Origin: Eriocheir sinensis
Taxonomy: Eukaryota; Arthropoda; Malacostraca; Decapoda; Varunidae
Direction of reading: 5' to 3'
Assembly (NCBI RefSeq): GCF_024679095.1
Contig: NC_066516.1
Coordinates: 23,252,218 to 23,316,217 of the forward strand
DNA: 64,000 bases
Within the stretch, counting starts at the first letter, position 1. Every line of letters begins with the position of its first letter. The notes under the pieces were generated by a model, which saw only the letters and a list, made by a program, of their open reading frames with translations, was not told where the DNA came from and did not search any database. Position numbers and translations under genes: made by a program. Of the stretch, positions 39,081 through 51,754 are shown one piece after another.

Positions 39081-39376
39081 AGTAGTTTTTTTTTTTTTTT
39101 TTTTTTTTTTTTGGGGGAGTGGTGGAGTAAGATGGTGATGAATGTTGGTGGTGGTGAGGGAGAGGGTGATTGCCCGATGGAGTGGTGAAGGGAGATATGT
39201 ATGTAGTGGTGGAGTGATGCTGGTGGTGGTGGTGGGGTGGGGGGGGGGTGATGGTGGTGGTATTCTCGAGAGGGATGAAAACCATATTGAGTGCCTCCCA
39301 TCCTGCTTGATTGAGGCTGTCACCACCACCACCATCACCGCCACGAACAACAACAACAACAACAACAACGACTACG

Positions 39377-39458
<82 letters not shown>

Positions 39459-39578
39459 TTACTACTACTACTATTCCTACTATTATTACTATTACTACTA
39501 TTACTACTATTATTACTATTGCTATTATTACTACTATTGCTATTATTACTACTATTACTGCTATTACTACTACTACTT

Positions 39579-39623
<45 letters not shown>

Positions 39624-39625
39624 AC
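39081..39625. repeat. T run, GGT units and long (ACT)n array
   Basis: A T run at 39087-39112, TGGTGG units at 39215-39262, (CAA)n at 39345-39368, then about 240 bases of ACT/ATT trinucleotides (39375-39613). Confidence 0.94.
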
Positions 39626-39997
39626 AACAACAAAAACAAAAGCGACAAGACGTCCAGAAGTTACGACACAAAGAAATCCAATTAACCATCTTTTTACAGC
39701 AACATAAAGACAACGCGGAGCTGCAAAAACACACACACACCAAAAAATAGAAAACATAAAAAAAATACATCCTTCCAAGCCACTGTAAAGCCGAAGAAGA
39801 AAGAAAAAAAAATTATAGGAAGGCCTCGAACTTATTCCCGAGGACGAATATAATGGTTTTGGTCACTTGTTACACGTTTGGCGAGACTCGAGCGGCGAAG
39901 ACAGCCCTGAGCACCTGTTGCCACATTTACTTCTTCGCTGATATAAAGAAAACAACAAAAAAGTGAAAATATAGTAAGGGGGGGTGAGTGAGAAGCC

Positions 39998-40064
<67 letters not shown>

Positions 40065-40480
40065 GACGTGGTAGTAAATGTGGCGTGGACAATAAGACCG
40101 AGAGAGCAGTTTTGACGGACGAGACAGGGAGTGAGGGGGGGAGGGAGAGCTAAAGAGGGAAGGACTGGGGTAGGGGGAGCAGGGGGGGGGGGGAGTAAGC
40201 ATGCCAAGGCCACTGGTTCAGATATAGCATCACCCCAGTCACCCCCCACCGCCCCCAGCACTCCGCTCCGCAGCGCCTCCCTCACCAGCCCCGCCGAGAG
40301 CCGAGAGATGAGCCAGGCCGAAGGTGGAAGGGAGAGGCGGGCCCAAGGTCGGGTCTGCTTGATGTACAATCCCCACAACAAGGCAGCAAGGCCAAGGGTG
40401 CCTCGTGCAGAGCCCTCGTTATTGGCACCGCTGGGACAGAGTAGAGGAGGGGGGGTAGGAGAACGCCATTGTTGAGAAAG
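39626..40480. repeat. (CA)n array within unique sequence
   Basis: (CA)n at 40000-40063 and a G run near 40182. The flanks are non-repetitive with no recognised exon. Confidence 0.7.
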
Positions 40481-40484
40481 AGAC

Positions 40485-40810
40485 TAGAAGGGCTGGGCGA
40501 TGACATGGACGGGAGAGATAGACTAGAAGGGGTGAGCGATGACACGGCCGAGGAGAGATAGAGACTAGCTACTAAAGGGATGGGAAAGACATGACCGCGA
40601 GAGATAGAGACCAGAAGAGGTGGGCGATAACATGGCCGAGAGAGAGACTAGAAGGGAGGGCGATGAAATGACCGGGAGAGAGACTAGAAGGGAGGGCGAT
40701 GAAATGACCGGGAGAGAGACTAGAAGGGAGGGCGATGAAATGACCGGGAGAGAGACTAGAAGGGAGGGCGATGAAATGACCGGGAGAGAGACTATATAGA
40801 AGGGATGAAA
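40485..40810. repeat. Minisatellite, 36-bp unit
   Basis: Five near-identical 36-bp units (ACTAGAAGGGAGGGCGATGA core) at 40640-40795, with diverged units before them. A minus open frame repeats every 12 residues. Confidence 0.92.
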
Positions 40811-40884
40811 TATGTTATAACCGGGAGAGTGATAGAGAAATAACATGGAAGTAGAAATGATAAACACAAAACGTCGTATTATCA

Positions 40885-41080
40885 GACATTGCACCGCCCA
40901 AGAACACATATTTGACAAGGCTTTCGTAGGAGTTGTGGGCATTTTCATGAGTAGTTTTATGACCCTGGTGGTAGTTTGACCCTTCCTCTGTACCATGAAC
41001 CTGAAGAAGCACTTATTAGAACCCGACTGACCCCCTCTTTGACCTTTAGAAATGGCTGATGAGAGAAACGAGTGTCTTGT
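40885..41080 (-). repeat. Dispersed repeat family A copy
   Basis: Reverse-strand copy: TTTGACAAGGCTTTCGTAGG, CATGAGTAGTTTTATGACCC and AACCCGACTGACC. Confidence 0.85.
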
Positions 41081-42900
41081 AATACCAACCTTTAAAGAGT
41101 CTACATAAGGCCAGTCAGCGTACACAAATAAGTCTCCAGGAAATTAACGACCGACCAAACGAGAAGGAAAGCTGAGTACTACAAGGAAGGAGGCCATTCA
41201 CTTCAAACTAGAGGAGGGGAGCGGAGGGAGGGATAACGAGGGATGGCGCGGGAAGGAAGAGTTGTTTAACGGCTGTTGTCTTCGCCACGAAGAATTTTAT
41301 CACGCTGACACACTTAGCGGATAAGCTGCAGTAGGTTAGTTGGTTTAAGAGGCCTACCTACTTACAACATTATTGGCCTCGGTGAGAAATTGTAACAGGT
41401 TCAAAGAGTTGTGTGCGTGTGTATGGTGTTTCGCAAGGCCTGGCGGTAGCGGGGGAGGGAGGGAGGGAGTCAGGGCGGGGCAGCAAAGGCCTGGCTGGCG
41501 TGCACGTGATTGAAGGTTCCAGAGAAGTGAGCAGCTCGGTGACCCGCGGCAGGAGAGGATGCGGCGGGGGAGGTGGTGTTGGGGAAGACTGGGGAGGCAG
41601 CGGGAGTGGTGGGGAGGACGAGGAGCGGTTGCTAGGAAGGTGGGGTTTGGGGACCGGGGAATGGAGGTAGAAGAGAAGGTGCTATGCTGTAGGGTGAAGG
41701 AGTGAGACGGTGGGGAGAACGAGGGGCGAGGGCGGGGAAGGTGGAGTTGGGGGGTCGGGGAATGGAGAAGGAAGGACAGGTGATGTGCTGTAGGGGGAGG
41801 AGTGAGGTGGTATAGAAATGTCAGGGACGTATGGCACGGGAGGCGATGTGGAGGAGGGCCGTGGTGGGGAAGATATTGTGGGGACTCCTGGACCGGTAGA
41901 CCCTGAGTCGCCGGGTCACTGCACGGCCACCGCCAGGAAACACAAGCTTGTTCGCCGCTTTGATCGATTGTACTCGTGTGTCGGCAAGGCTCCCACCGCG
42001 GCCAGGAGGACTAGTAGGCGGAGGGCGGGGTCGAACTCGAAGCCATGAGAATGATAGAATTGAGCCATGGGTTGAGAATTTGTCTTACAGTAATAATGTT
42101 TTACACTAATGTAGAAGTACCAAATGAGTCTGATGGGCGTGGGGCATCAGAGATATTGCACGTTTTCCTCAGAGTTCAGCTAAATTAAAGAGGATCGGAT
42201 TAATATTTTCTTGAGGGGAAAGGGTTAGGCAAACGTTGTATTATCTGGTAAGGGAAAGGGTGCTTGAGGACGACTAAGGTTTAAAAGTGGATGACTGTCT
42301 TTAAGATGCTGCTAGTAACGTTCTTGTAATAAAAGTAGGGAAGGACGCGTAGCAACGGGGGTTTAAGTTAGATAAATTCAGTTTTAAATTCGCTGGCACA
42401 CCATATTGACTTGAATATTAGAGTGTCAAGTAATCAAATACCCTGGGAATATTTCGCTGTCACATAATATGAAGCAAAGGAGCACTAAAGTAACATTCAA
42501 GTTTGTAAGACATTTTTAGGAGTTGGAGTTAAAACCTTGTATTTGTACCCACCACGGACAGCGTTACGCAAAGAAGCCACTGCAAGCATATCTCAAACCA
42601 AACAACATGACCGCCGCTTTGGGTGCAAGACTAAATTCCCCAGATACTTCAAGCAATTCTGACCGGACTATAGAGATTCCCGTCATGTACACACTTATAC
42701 ACACAATAGTGAATGTCGCGCGCTATTGGGGACGAGTGTGATGTATACGGAAGGCTAACAACTCGAGCTTGAGGGAAGAAAATGTATAAAATGTGAAACT
42801 GGGAGATAACTTTTCGGGCATAACTTCTCGGCTCCCTCGAGTACACGGCCAAGACAGCGTCGTGCCGTTCGTTTTCCTTGTTTTTTGCTCACTACTTCCC
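41081..42900. other. Unique sequence without a recognised gene
   Basis: GC-rich 41420-42050, with a diverged ~100-base duplication (GGGGAATGGAG at 41656 and 41757), then AT-richer sequence. Open frames of 60-85 codons show no domain. No HIF exon was found here. Confidence 0.45.
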
Positions 42901-42911
42901 GATTCTCCTTC

Positions 42912-43140
42912 CCCCTCCTCCTCCTCCTCCTCCTCCTCCACATTCTCCTCCTCTTCCTCCTGCTCTTCCTCCTACTTCTTCCAGTACGATCATTAGTCAC
43001 GCATACTCCATGTGTGTGTGTGTGTGTGTGTGTGTAAAGAACAGATCAAAACGCACCAGCACAGTCTTGTTCCCGTGAATAAGGCAAGTTTGGGGCATGC
43101 GCTGTAGCTGCCCGTGGCCTCGGTGCTCACCTCCGTCACA
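42912..43140. repeat. (TCC)n, (GT)n and truncated SINE
   Basis: TCC units at 42912-42970, (GT)n at 43012-43036, and 43083-43140 matches the tRNA-derived SINE at 59.9 kb (GCTGTAGCTGCCCGTGGCCT-like block). Confidence 0.8.
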
Positions 43141-43324
43141 ATAGGAAGGTGCCAAAAGGAGTAAGGAGATCGAGTCATTAGTCATTAGTGTCTGGATTTC
43201 TCTCACTTGAAGGAGCGAAGTCGTATGAAGAAGTGTTTACAGGAGAAGGAGGAAAGTTTTGAAAGGAATCAGAGTATAGTGAAGAGAACTGTGAACTAGT
43301 GTGACTGAGATCTGCATGAAGATG

Positions 43325-43678
<354 letters not shown>

Positions 43679-43681
<3 letters not shown>

Positions 43682-44015
43682 CATCACCACCATTACTCCA
43701 CCGTTCCGAGAAACTTTTTATTTCCGCTTCATCGTAAAAAAATAAATTCTGCCGCCATTTCTTTCCGCGTCTCCCTCACCTAACTTCCTCCCGTAGACTT
43801 CCTTCGTCCATCATAGCACCCCTCCCCACCCCGCCACACACCCTCCCCCTCCCCACCCTCTCCATTGCCCCCCCCCCACCCCGTCACACCCTCCCCTTTT
43901 TACCCTCTTCCCCTTCCTTCTCCATTTCATTCCGTTCATTCTTCCCTTCCTCACCCCCTATTTCCCTTTCAACCATTCAATTTCGTTCCTGTCTTTTTCC
44001 ATCACTCTCTCCCCC

Positions 44016-44092
<77 letters not shown>

Positions 44093-44220
44093 CCCCCCCC
44101 AAGAGCCATTATTTTGTGCCACTTCTCCGCTGCCAAACGCCAGTGCTCCAATTTTTAATAAGGTGTCTTGTGGCGGCAGATTCTGGGAAGAGCAATATGT
44201 CTCCGTGTGTGTGTCTGTGC

Positions 44221-44260
<40 letters not shown>
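43679..44260. repeat. C runs, (CT)n and (GT)n
   Basis: C-rich sequence with a C run then (CT)n at 44012-44090 and C again to 44100; (GT)n at 44225-44259. No gene is seen. Confidence 0.88.
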
Positions 44261-44334
44261 ACGCGTTAAATTTGATCGACATTGGTGTATATTAAGGCTG
44301 AAGTGGTGTAGCGTGGTGTGGTGTGGTGAGAGGT

Positions 44335-44760
44335 AGATAGTGGGAAGTGGGGAGGAGGAGGAAGGAGAGGTGTTGGCAGAGGGAGGAGAGGAGAGAGGAG
44401 GAGGACACGTGGAGTAGAGGAAATAAGCAGGGCGAGGAGGGAGGGAGAACGGGGAGACGTGGGGTAGGGGAAGGGAGAGAAATAGGGAGACGAGAGAGGA
44501 AAGAGGAGAGGGTGAGGTGTGGGACAGGGAAAGGGAATAAGCAGGGGAAGGAGTGAGAACGGGGAGACGTGGGTTAGGAAAGGGAGAAAAATAGGGAGAC
44601 GAGAGAGGAAAGAGAAGACACGATGAGGGGGTAGAGAAGGAGAGGGGAAAGTGTGGTGGGGGTCATGGTGGGGGTAGTGGAGCCTAGATGCGTGGGTGCC
44701 AGCATAGTAGCAGTGGCAGTGGTGGTGGTGGTGGTGGAGGTAGTGGTGGTAGTGGTGTTA
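44335..44760. repeat. Purine-rich tandem block and TGG units
   Basis: GGGGAGACGTGGG and AATAGGGAGACGAGAGAGGA recur about 120 bases apart. TGGTGG units lie at 44710-44757. Confidence 0.8.
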
Positions 44761-44849
44761 AAATATTCGTATAGTGTAACACTGAAAAGAGACAGACGCC
44801 TACTCTTCCTGTTGCCACTCTGAACAAGATCTCACAGACACAGACACAC

Positions 44850-44905
<56 letters not shown>

Positions 44906-45024
44906 ATGAAAAAAGGGTAATGAAAAGTTAAATTGGAACATGAAGCTTAAGCGATTATAGACAACGCGATAAGAGAAACAAGGAAATTCGCCGTTGAAAA
45001 AAAAAAATGGATAATGATACAAGA

Positions 45025-45102
<78 letters not shown>

Positions 45103-45163
45103 TATACACGTTTAAAAATTCCCTCGAACAGAATGGTGCGTGTGTGGGTGTGGGTGTGGGTGT

Positions 45164-45196
<33 letters not shown>

Positions 45197-45200
45197 GGTT
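44761..45200. repeat. Two (GA)n arrays and GGGTGT/GT array
   Basis: (GA)n at 44855-44904 and 45027-45100; GTGTGG units then (GT)n at 45140-45196. Confidence 0.93.
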
Positions 45201-45555
45201 GGTGGCTGTCGTAGAGGGTGTCGTCGCCTCCTCGCGCTCCCTCGCTCCCGCCAAATTCGGAAGAGTAGCTCGGGAAGGCAGGGGCCGCAAAGGGGGTGGC
45301 GCGAAAAGAAGGGGAAAAGGAAATGCCAGGTGTGCAGGGGACAAAGAAGAGGAGGAAGATTTGTAGTGGGTGTAGTAGCGAATAGAGACGGGGGAAGGAA
45401 AATACAGAGGAGATATCTCGACTGCTAGCGGATAAATAAAGGTGAAGGAAAATAAGTAGATATGTAGGTGATGAAAACATGATTGAAAGTTGTAAAGAAG
45501 TGGGGAGGAAAATGCAGGGCGGGGGGGACTCCCATGTGTAGTGTGTCTGAGGCCA
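45201..45555. other. Unique sequence without a gene
   Basis: No repeat or exon is recognised. Confidence 0.5.
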
Positions 45556-46462
45556 TTCTCAAGACGTTTTCGGCTCTCAACAACTTTCCAAAGGCCACAA
45601 AGGAGATTAGTCGGGTTCTCATGAGTATTTTTCACATTCATGGTGCAGAAGCCTTGTCAAGCTATCACTATGCTCTTAAACCTATCCATGGAAATACTAA
45701 CACAACCTCTATCAAAGCCTTATCAAAAATCTGTCACTATGCTCTTAAAACTATCCATGGAAATACTAACACAACCTCTATCAAAGCCTTATCAAAAATC
45801 TATCACTATGCTCTTAAAACTATCCATGGAAATACTTACAGAACCTCTATCAAAGCCTTATCAAAAATCTATCACTATGCTCTTAAAACTATCCATGGAA
45901 ATACTAACACAACCTCTATCAAAGCCTTATCAAAAATCTATCACTATGCTCTTAAACCTATCCATGGAAATACTAACACAACCTCTATCAAAGCCTTATC
46001 AAAAATCTATCACTATGCTCTTAAAACTATCCATGGAAATACTAACACAACCTCTATCAAAGCCTTATCAAAAATCTATCACTATGCTCTTAAAACTATC
46101 CATGGAAATACTAACACAACCTCTATCAAAGCCTTATCAAAAATCTATCACTATGCTCTTAAACCTATCCATGGAAATACTAACACAACCTCTATCAAAG
46201 CCTTATCAAAAATCTATCACTATGCTCTTAAAACTATCCATGGAAATACTAACACAACCACTATCAAAGCCTTATCAAAAATCTATCACTATGCTCTTAA
46301 AACTATCCATGGAAATACTAACACAACCTCTTATCAAAGCCTTATCAAAAATCTATCATTATGCTCTTAAAACTATCCATGGAAATACTAACTCAACCTC
46401 AATCAAAGCCTTATCAAATGTGGGTGTGTGAGCCCCTAAATGTTTGAGAATATGGGGCCTGG
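45556..46462 (+). repeat. Dispersed repeat family A with 69-bp unit amplified 11-fold
   Basis: The family A start (AAGGCCACAAAGGAGATTAG) is followed by 11 copies of a 69-bp unit (about 45668-46425) and the family A end (AGCCCCTAAATGTTTGAGAA). Because 69 is divisible by three, two + frames stay open for 295 and 263 codons with a 23-residue period. A one-base insertion at about 46330 breaks the first. It is not a protein gene. Confidence 0.93.
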
Positions 46463-46650
46463 CCTAAGCACACATATTTGACAAGGCTTTCCTAGGAGGT
46501 TTGAGCATTTCCATGAGTAGTTTTATTGCCCTGGTGATAGTTAGACCTTTTTTCTGTACCATGAACTTTAAAGAACACTCATTAAAACCCGACTTATCTA
46601 TCTTTTGGACGTTGGAAATAACTGATGCGAGAGGCGGAAGTCCGTGAGAA
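46463..46650 (-). repeat. Dispersed repeat family A copy, inverted to its neighbour
   Basis: TTTGACAAGGCTTTCCTAGG, CATGAGTAGTTTTATTGCCC and AAAACCCGACTTATC on the + strand are the complement of the family. It directly abuts the amplified + copy. Confidence 0.87.
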
Positions 46651-46879
46651 TACCAAGACTGATATCCTCGTATATGCAGTGGTGGTTGGTTGCTGCGAGG
46701 CCTCCACATGGCAAGGCTTACCAGAGCAACGCCGCGACCTTGACCAAGCCCCTCGTGTTTCTATTAAAAGGTTGAAAAAAGTATAGATTTATGGGCCGAC
46801 GAGTGCCAGACGAGGCTTAAAATTAGGTCTGAGGTTGCCGGGTTGATCTTAGGCTTGCACGAGGCTCCTCCGATCCGAA

Positions 46880-48720
46880 TGGCTGGACTTAACTTTGTTT
46901 TTTTATTGTTTTTATTCGTTTTCCTCACGGTGACAAGGACTTTTTTTTATATATATATTTATAGTTTTGTTGTCTGTTTGTTGGTGGCCTTGGACTTGAT
47001 TGGGTTTTCCCCACTCCCTGATTCTCTATAGCTGGACTTGGGTTCGGGTTTTTCTTTCCCCGCTCTGTTCACAATGACGGAAGTTTTGTTGTCTCCTAAA
47101 TTTAAGTTTGGTGGCGTCGCGGTGGCTGTGGACTCTACTGGACTGCTTTTCTTCACTCCTTGATATTAATTTGATTCTTAATAGCTGGACTTGACTCGTT
47201 TTCTATAAGTTTTTGCTCACGATGGCCTAAGTTTTGTTCACTCCTAAATTTACGAGTTTTGTGGCGTCACGGAGGCTGTGGACTCGATTGGACTGTTCTT
47301 TTTCCACTCCTTGATTCTTAATAGCTGGACTTGACTTTCGTTTTCTATTAGTTTTTGCTCACGATGGCCTAAGTTTTGTTGACTCCTAAATTTACGAGTT
47401 TGGTGGCGTCACGGTGGCTGTGGACACTCTTGGACTGGTTTACTCCACTCCTTGATTCTTAATAGCTGGACTTCGACTTTCGTTTTCTATTAGTTTTTGC
47501 TCACGATGGCCTAAGTTTTGTTGACTCCTAAAAATTTACGAGCGGGTAGCGTTGCGGCGGTGGTGGACACTGGACTGGTGGACTCCTCCCTCCTTGTTGA
47601 TTTGTTTTTTTTTTTTTTTTTTTTTTTTTCTCACGACGACGACTAGTTTGTTCCCCAATTTAAGTTTGGTGGTGGTCGCCGTGGCTGGGTGGACCTTGGA
47701 CACTGGTTTTCACCACTTTCCTTTTTTTCTCTCCCCTCTGCTAACGATGACTGGAGTTTCGTTGTCTTCCCAAATATAAGTTTCAAGGCGTCGCCGTGGC
47801 CTTGGACTTGACTGACTCCACTCCACTGTTTGCATTCTCGTTACTGTACTTTTTTTTCTTGTTTCTTCTTATAGCTAGGTTTTATTGCTTCTCTTTGTGA
47901 CTGAACCTCTCTTTGTACTTTTCTTTATTGTTTCGTCTTCTACTGGTCCTTATAGCCAGGTTTTATTGCTTATCTTTGTGACTGGACCTTTCTTTGTACT
48001 TTTTCTCCACTGAGACCACTCCTTTCCTTTTTTTCTCTCCCCTCTGCTAACGATGACTGGAGTTTCGTTGTCTTCCCAAATATAAGTTTCAAGGCGTCGC
48101 CGTGGCCTTGGACTTGACTGACTCCACTCCACTGTTTGCATTCTCGTTCCTGTACTTTTTTTCTTGTTTCGTCTTCTACCGGTCCTTATAGCCAGGTTTT
48201 ATTGCTTCTCTGAGTGACTGGACCTTTCTCTGTACTTTTTTTCTTGTTTCGTCTTCTACTGGTCCTTATAGCCAGGTTTTATTGCTTATCTTTGTGACTG
48301 GACCTTTCTTTGTACTTTTTTTCTGTTGTTTCGTCTTCTACCGTTCCTTATTGCCAGGTTTTATTGCTTATCTTATTAGTGACTGGACCTTTCTTTCCCG
48401 ATTCTTCTTCTCATGGTCATTATTGCTAGGTTTTATTGCTTCTTTAAGTGACCATCTTTTTTTTCCCCTCGATGCTTCTCACGGTCGTTATAGGTAAGTT
48501 TTATTTGTTTCTTTATTGACTGCGCCTCTTTTTCTCGTTTCCTCTACTAACAATCACTAGTTAGGTTTTATCGCCCCTTATAGTGACCATCTCCCTTTCC
48601 TCGCTTCTGCTCATGGTCACTGTCATTAAGTTTTGTTACCTCTGTTAGTGACTGCTTTGTGTGTCGTGTTTTCTACCCTCGATCACCATAGCTACGTTTT
48701 ATTGCCTCTTGAGTGACTGT
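46880..48720. repeat. Large minisatellite region, ~142-bp then ~80-bp units
   Basis: GATGGCCTAAGTTTTGTT recurs at 47221, 47363 and 47505 (142 bp), with diverged units before. Between 47860 and 48700, GCCAGGTTTTATTGCTT and GACTGGACCTTTCT blocks recur at roughly 80 bp. A stretch of about 130 bases near 47720 is repeated 306 bases later. Confidence 0.9.
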
Positions 48721-48970
48721 ATCGAGCGCGCCCAACTTCAGGAGCGAAAGTGAATAAAAAACCTTTCCGAGCATAGACTTGAGTAACTATTCCTTTTCAT
48801 TTAAACTACTCGAAGGTCGTCGTCTCGTCTATCGTTCGCATCGCCAGAAATGAAAGTATAATATAGAAACGTAGACGGGATCGTTTTTCTTAAGGTAACG
48901 AAAGAGCTGAGCATTGCGAGGTGAGAGGAACGAGGCAGGAGTAGAGGACGGAAGAGAAAAAGATAGGTGG

Positions 48971-49010
<40 letters not shown>

Positions 49011-49310
49011 GGTATAGTAAACAGGTTATGGGAGGGGAATCTATTGCTTTTCCATCCTTCCCTTAAAAATTAATCAGACCACTAAAGCAGAGAGGCTCGT
49101 TATAAGCCAACATGCTCCATCCTACGTCTCCTCCTCCTTCACCACCACCTTCTGTGCCTCTTTTGCCCTCCTGCTCCTCCTCATCCTTCATCACTATCAA
49201 TACTACTACCACCGCCAGCATCAGCACTAAGCCGTCCATTGTATATAAAAAGGTGCATCACAAGACGATATAGTGGCCTGCCAAATATTTCGAGTGTGCG
49301 AGTGGGAAAG
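48721..49310. repeat. (GT)n within unique sequence
   Basis: (GT)n at 48971-49008 and scattered CTCC and ACTACC runs. No exon is recognised. Confidence 0.7.
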
Positions 49311-49880
49311 TACCAGAAGGGAAGCGAAGAGGAAACGGAAGAAGAAGGGAAGGGAAACAGAAAGTGAAGGAAAAGTGATACTGAAGGGAAGAGAAGGGAA
49401 AGGGAAGCACACAGAAAAGGAAGAGAAAAGGCAAGGTAAGGGAAAGGAAGAAGAAAACGGGAAGAGAAAGAGAAATTGCAGGGGAGAGAAAGGGAAAAGA
49501 AACGGAAAGGAAATAGTAAATAAGGGAAAGGGAAAGGGAAATTGAAGGGAACAGAAACGAAATGGGAGACAAGCGGGAAGAGAAACAGCAAGGAAAGGAA
49601 GTAGCAAAGGAGGGAGAGGAGGAATTACAAAAAAAAAGGGAAGAGAAAGAAAATGGGAAACAAAGGGAAATAATATGGAGGGGACAAGGGAGAGGGAAGG
49701 GGAAATTGTTGGTAAGAGAAAGGAAATGGGAAACAAAGGGAAATAATATAAAGAGAGCAAAAGGGAGAGGGGAAGATCAGGAAAAAGGGAAGGGAAGGGG
49801 AAATTTTTGGTAAGAGAAAGGAAATGGGAAACAAAGGGAAAGGAAATGGCAGAGAAGGGAAAATGGGAAGCTTCAGGGGA
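49311..49880. repeat. Purine-rich tract
   Basis: GGGAAAGGGAAA-type + strand with an imperfect ~120-base duplication (GAAATGGGAAACAAAGGGAA at three positions). Confidence 0.88.
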
Positions 49881-49904
49881 AAATGGAAACTTCAAAGGTT
49901 AAAG

Positions 49905-51440
49905 TTTCGTGGTGGTGGTGGTGGTGGTGGTCACGCTTCAATAAATAATGGAGGGGTGCTTCATTGCTCTGCCCTTACCTCTCCCCCTCTCTTTTTACGT
50001 CCCTCCCTCCCTCCATTCATTCCTTATTTCCTTCCTTCTCAGTCTCCTCGCCCCCGTCCCCTCTTTCGCTCACTCCCACCCTTCTTCTTTAATCATTCCT
50101 TTACTTCATTCATTCCCACTTCCCTTCCCTCCTTCCTCTCTGTTACTCATTCTCACTCTTCTATCCTTTTTCCTTTTCTTTATTCCTTTTGCTTTCTATC
50201 CCTGTCACACGCTCACCCTTCTTTCCTCTTCTTCCTTTTCTTTATCCCATTCATTCCCACTTCCCTTTCCTTCCCTTCCCTCCTTCCTCTCTCTTACTCA
50301 TTCTCACCCTTCTATCCTTTTTCCTTTTCTTTATTCCTTTTGCTTTCCTCTTCTTCCTTTTCTTTATCCCATTCATTCCCACTTCCCTTTCCTTCCCTTC
50401 CCTCCTTCCTCTCTGTTACTCATTCTCACTCTTCTATCCTTTTTCCTTTTCTTTATTCCTTTTGCTTTCTATCCCTGTCACTCTCTCGCCCTTCTTTCCT
50501 CTTCTTCCTTTTCTTTGTCCCATTCATTCCCACTTCCCTTTCCTTCTTCCTCTCTCTTACTCATTCTCACCCTTCTATCCTTTTTCCTTTTGTTTTTCAT
50601 CCCTACCACACTCTCTCACCGTTCTTTCCTCTTCTTCCTTTCTTTATCCCCCATTCATTTCTATCTTCTGTCGTTCCTTTTTACTTCCCTTCTCTTTCCT
50701 TACCTCCTTCCCCTCTTTCACTCACTCCTACCCTCCCTTCTTCCTTTTCTTCACCCCCATTCATTTCTATCTTCCTTCTTTCATTTTTACTTCCCTTCTC
50801 TTTACTCCCTCCCTTCTTTCACCCCTTCCCACCCTTCTTTTCAACTTTCTTTGCTTTACACTTTTCACTCTGCATCCCTGCTTAACATGTTTCCACTTTT
50901 CTCTCCTATTTCATTTCCTTTATTCCTCTCCCTTTACCTTCTTGCCTCTCTCCTTTCCTTCCTTCGTTCCTCCTTTCACCAATACCTTCTTTCTCCCAGT
51001 ATTCTTCCTCCATGGCCTCCCCCTCTCCTTCCTTCGTTCTTCCTTTCACCAATACCTTCTTTCTCCCAGTATTCTTCCTCCATGGCCTCCCTCTCTCCTC
51101 TCCTTCGCTCTTTTCCACCTGTATTTTCTTCCTCACCTCTCTTTTCCCTTTATGCCTCCTCCCTCGCCCCCTTCCCTCCCTCCCTCCCTTCCTCCTCTCC
51201 TCCACACATTCCCACGCTTCTCCTCTCCTTTCTCCTCGCCTCCCTCCTCCTTCTGTGCCTCTTCCCTCCTTCCTCTTCGCCTCCTGAGGGCATTATAAAC
51301 AGTTAGCAGTGAATTATGCATGTGCCCTTCCCTCGCTTCCTTCCTTTCTTATCTTCCTTCTTCTCATCCTCCCTCAACTTTCATCTTTTCTTCAAGCTCT
51401 TCATTGTCATCTCTTATTTTTTTTCTCAGTTGTATACTTA
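49905..51440. repeat. GGT run and 1.5-kb pyrimidine-rich minisatellite
   Basis: (GGT)n at 49910-49931. Then a C/T-rich + strand in which CTTTATCCCATTCATTCCCA, TTCTATCCTTTTTCCTTTTC and ACCAATACCTTCTTTCTCCC blocks recur. Frames of 353, 369 and 452 codons are compositional. Confidence 0.9.
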
Positions 51441-51454
51441 TTTTTCTCCCTCCA

Positions 51455-51456
51455 CT

Positions 51457-51516
<60 letters not shown>

Positions 51517-51520
51517 CAGC
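51455..51520. repeat. (CTA)n trinucleotide array
   Basis: About 20 CTA units, 240 bases before the PAS-B exon. Confidence 0.95.
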
Positions 51521-51591
51521 AGCACCTCATCCCCTCGTCTCGTGTCTCCACCTTTAATTTTGTCCATGTCATGTCAGGAATGTAACACTTC

Positions 51592-51592
<1 letters not shown>

Positions 51593-51669
<77 letters not shown>

Positions 51670-51705
51670 TATGTAAAGGTGTGTGTGTGTGTGTGTGTGT
51701 GTGTG
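51593..51705. repeat. (CA)n-(CT)n-(GT)n compound array before the PAS-B acceptor
   Basis: (CA)n at 51593-51621, (CT)n at 51622-51666, then (GT)n at 51679-51705, ending 49 bases before the exon start. The CA and GT arms are complementary and could fold around the CT stretch. Confidence 0.93.
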
Positions 51706-51754
51706 CTGAGAAGAGTCAGGTTCATGGGCTGATGGAGGGTTATTATTGTTACAG

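Noticed and set aside
41413..42048. GC-rich frames near 41.4-42.0 kb as upstream HIF exons
   Set aside because: The translated peptides (Gly/Arg-rich, no RDAAR, no PAS motifs) do not resemble bHLH-PAS sequence.
45660..46430. Possible CRISPR-like array of regular units
   Set aside because: Units are directly adjacent with no variable spacers, and the genome is eukaryotic.
45483..46431. 295- and 263-codon frames with a 23-residue repeat
   Set aside because: Two frames are open together because the 69-bp unit is a multiple of three; the unit belongs to a dispersed non-coding repeat.
48455..48500. Third candidate ratchet point, TTATAG|GTAAGT at 48493/48494
   Set aside because: It is one variant unit of a tandem repeat whose other copies read CCAGGTTTTATT; the pyrimidine tract is separated from the AG and no RS-exon donor follows.
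49824..51306. Frames of 353, 452 and 369 codons
   Set aside because: All three + frames are open at once over a C/T-rich minisatellite, so they are compositional.
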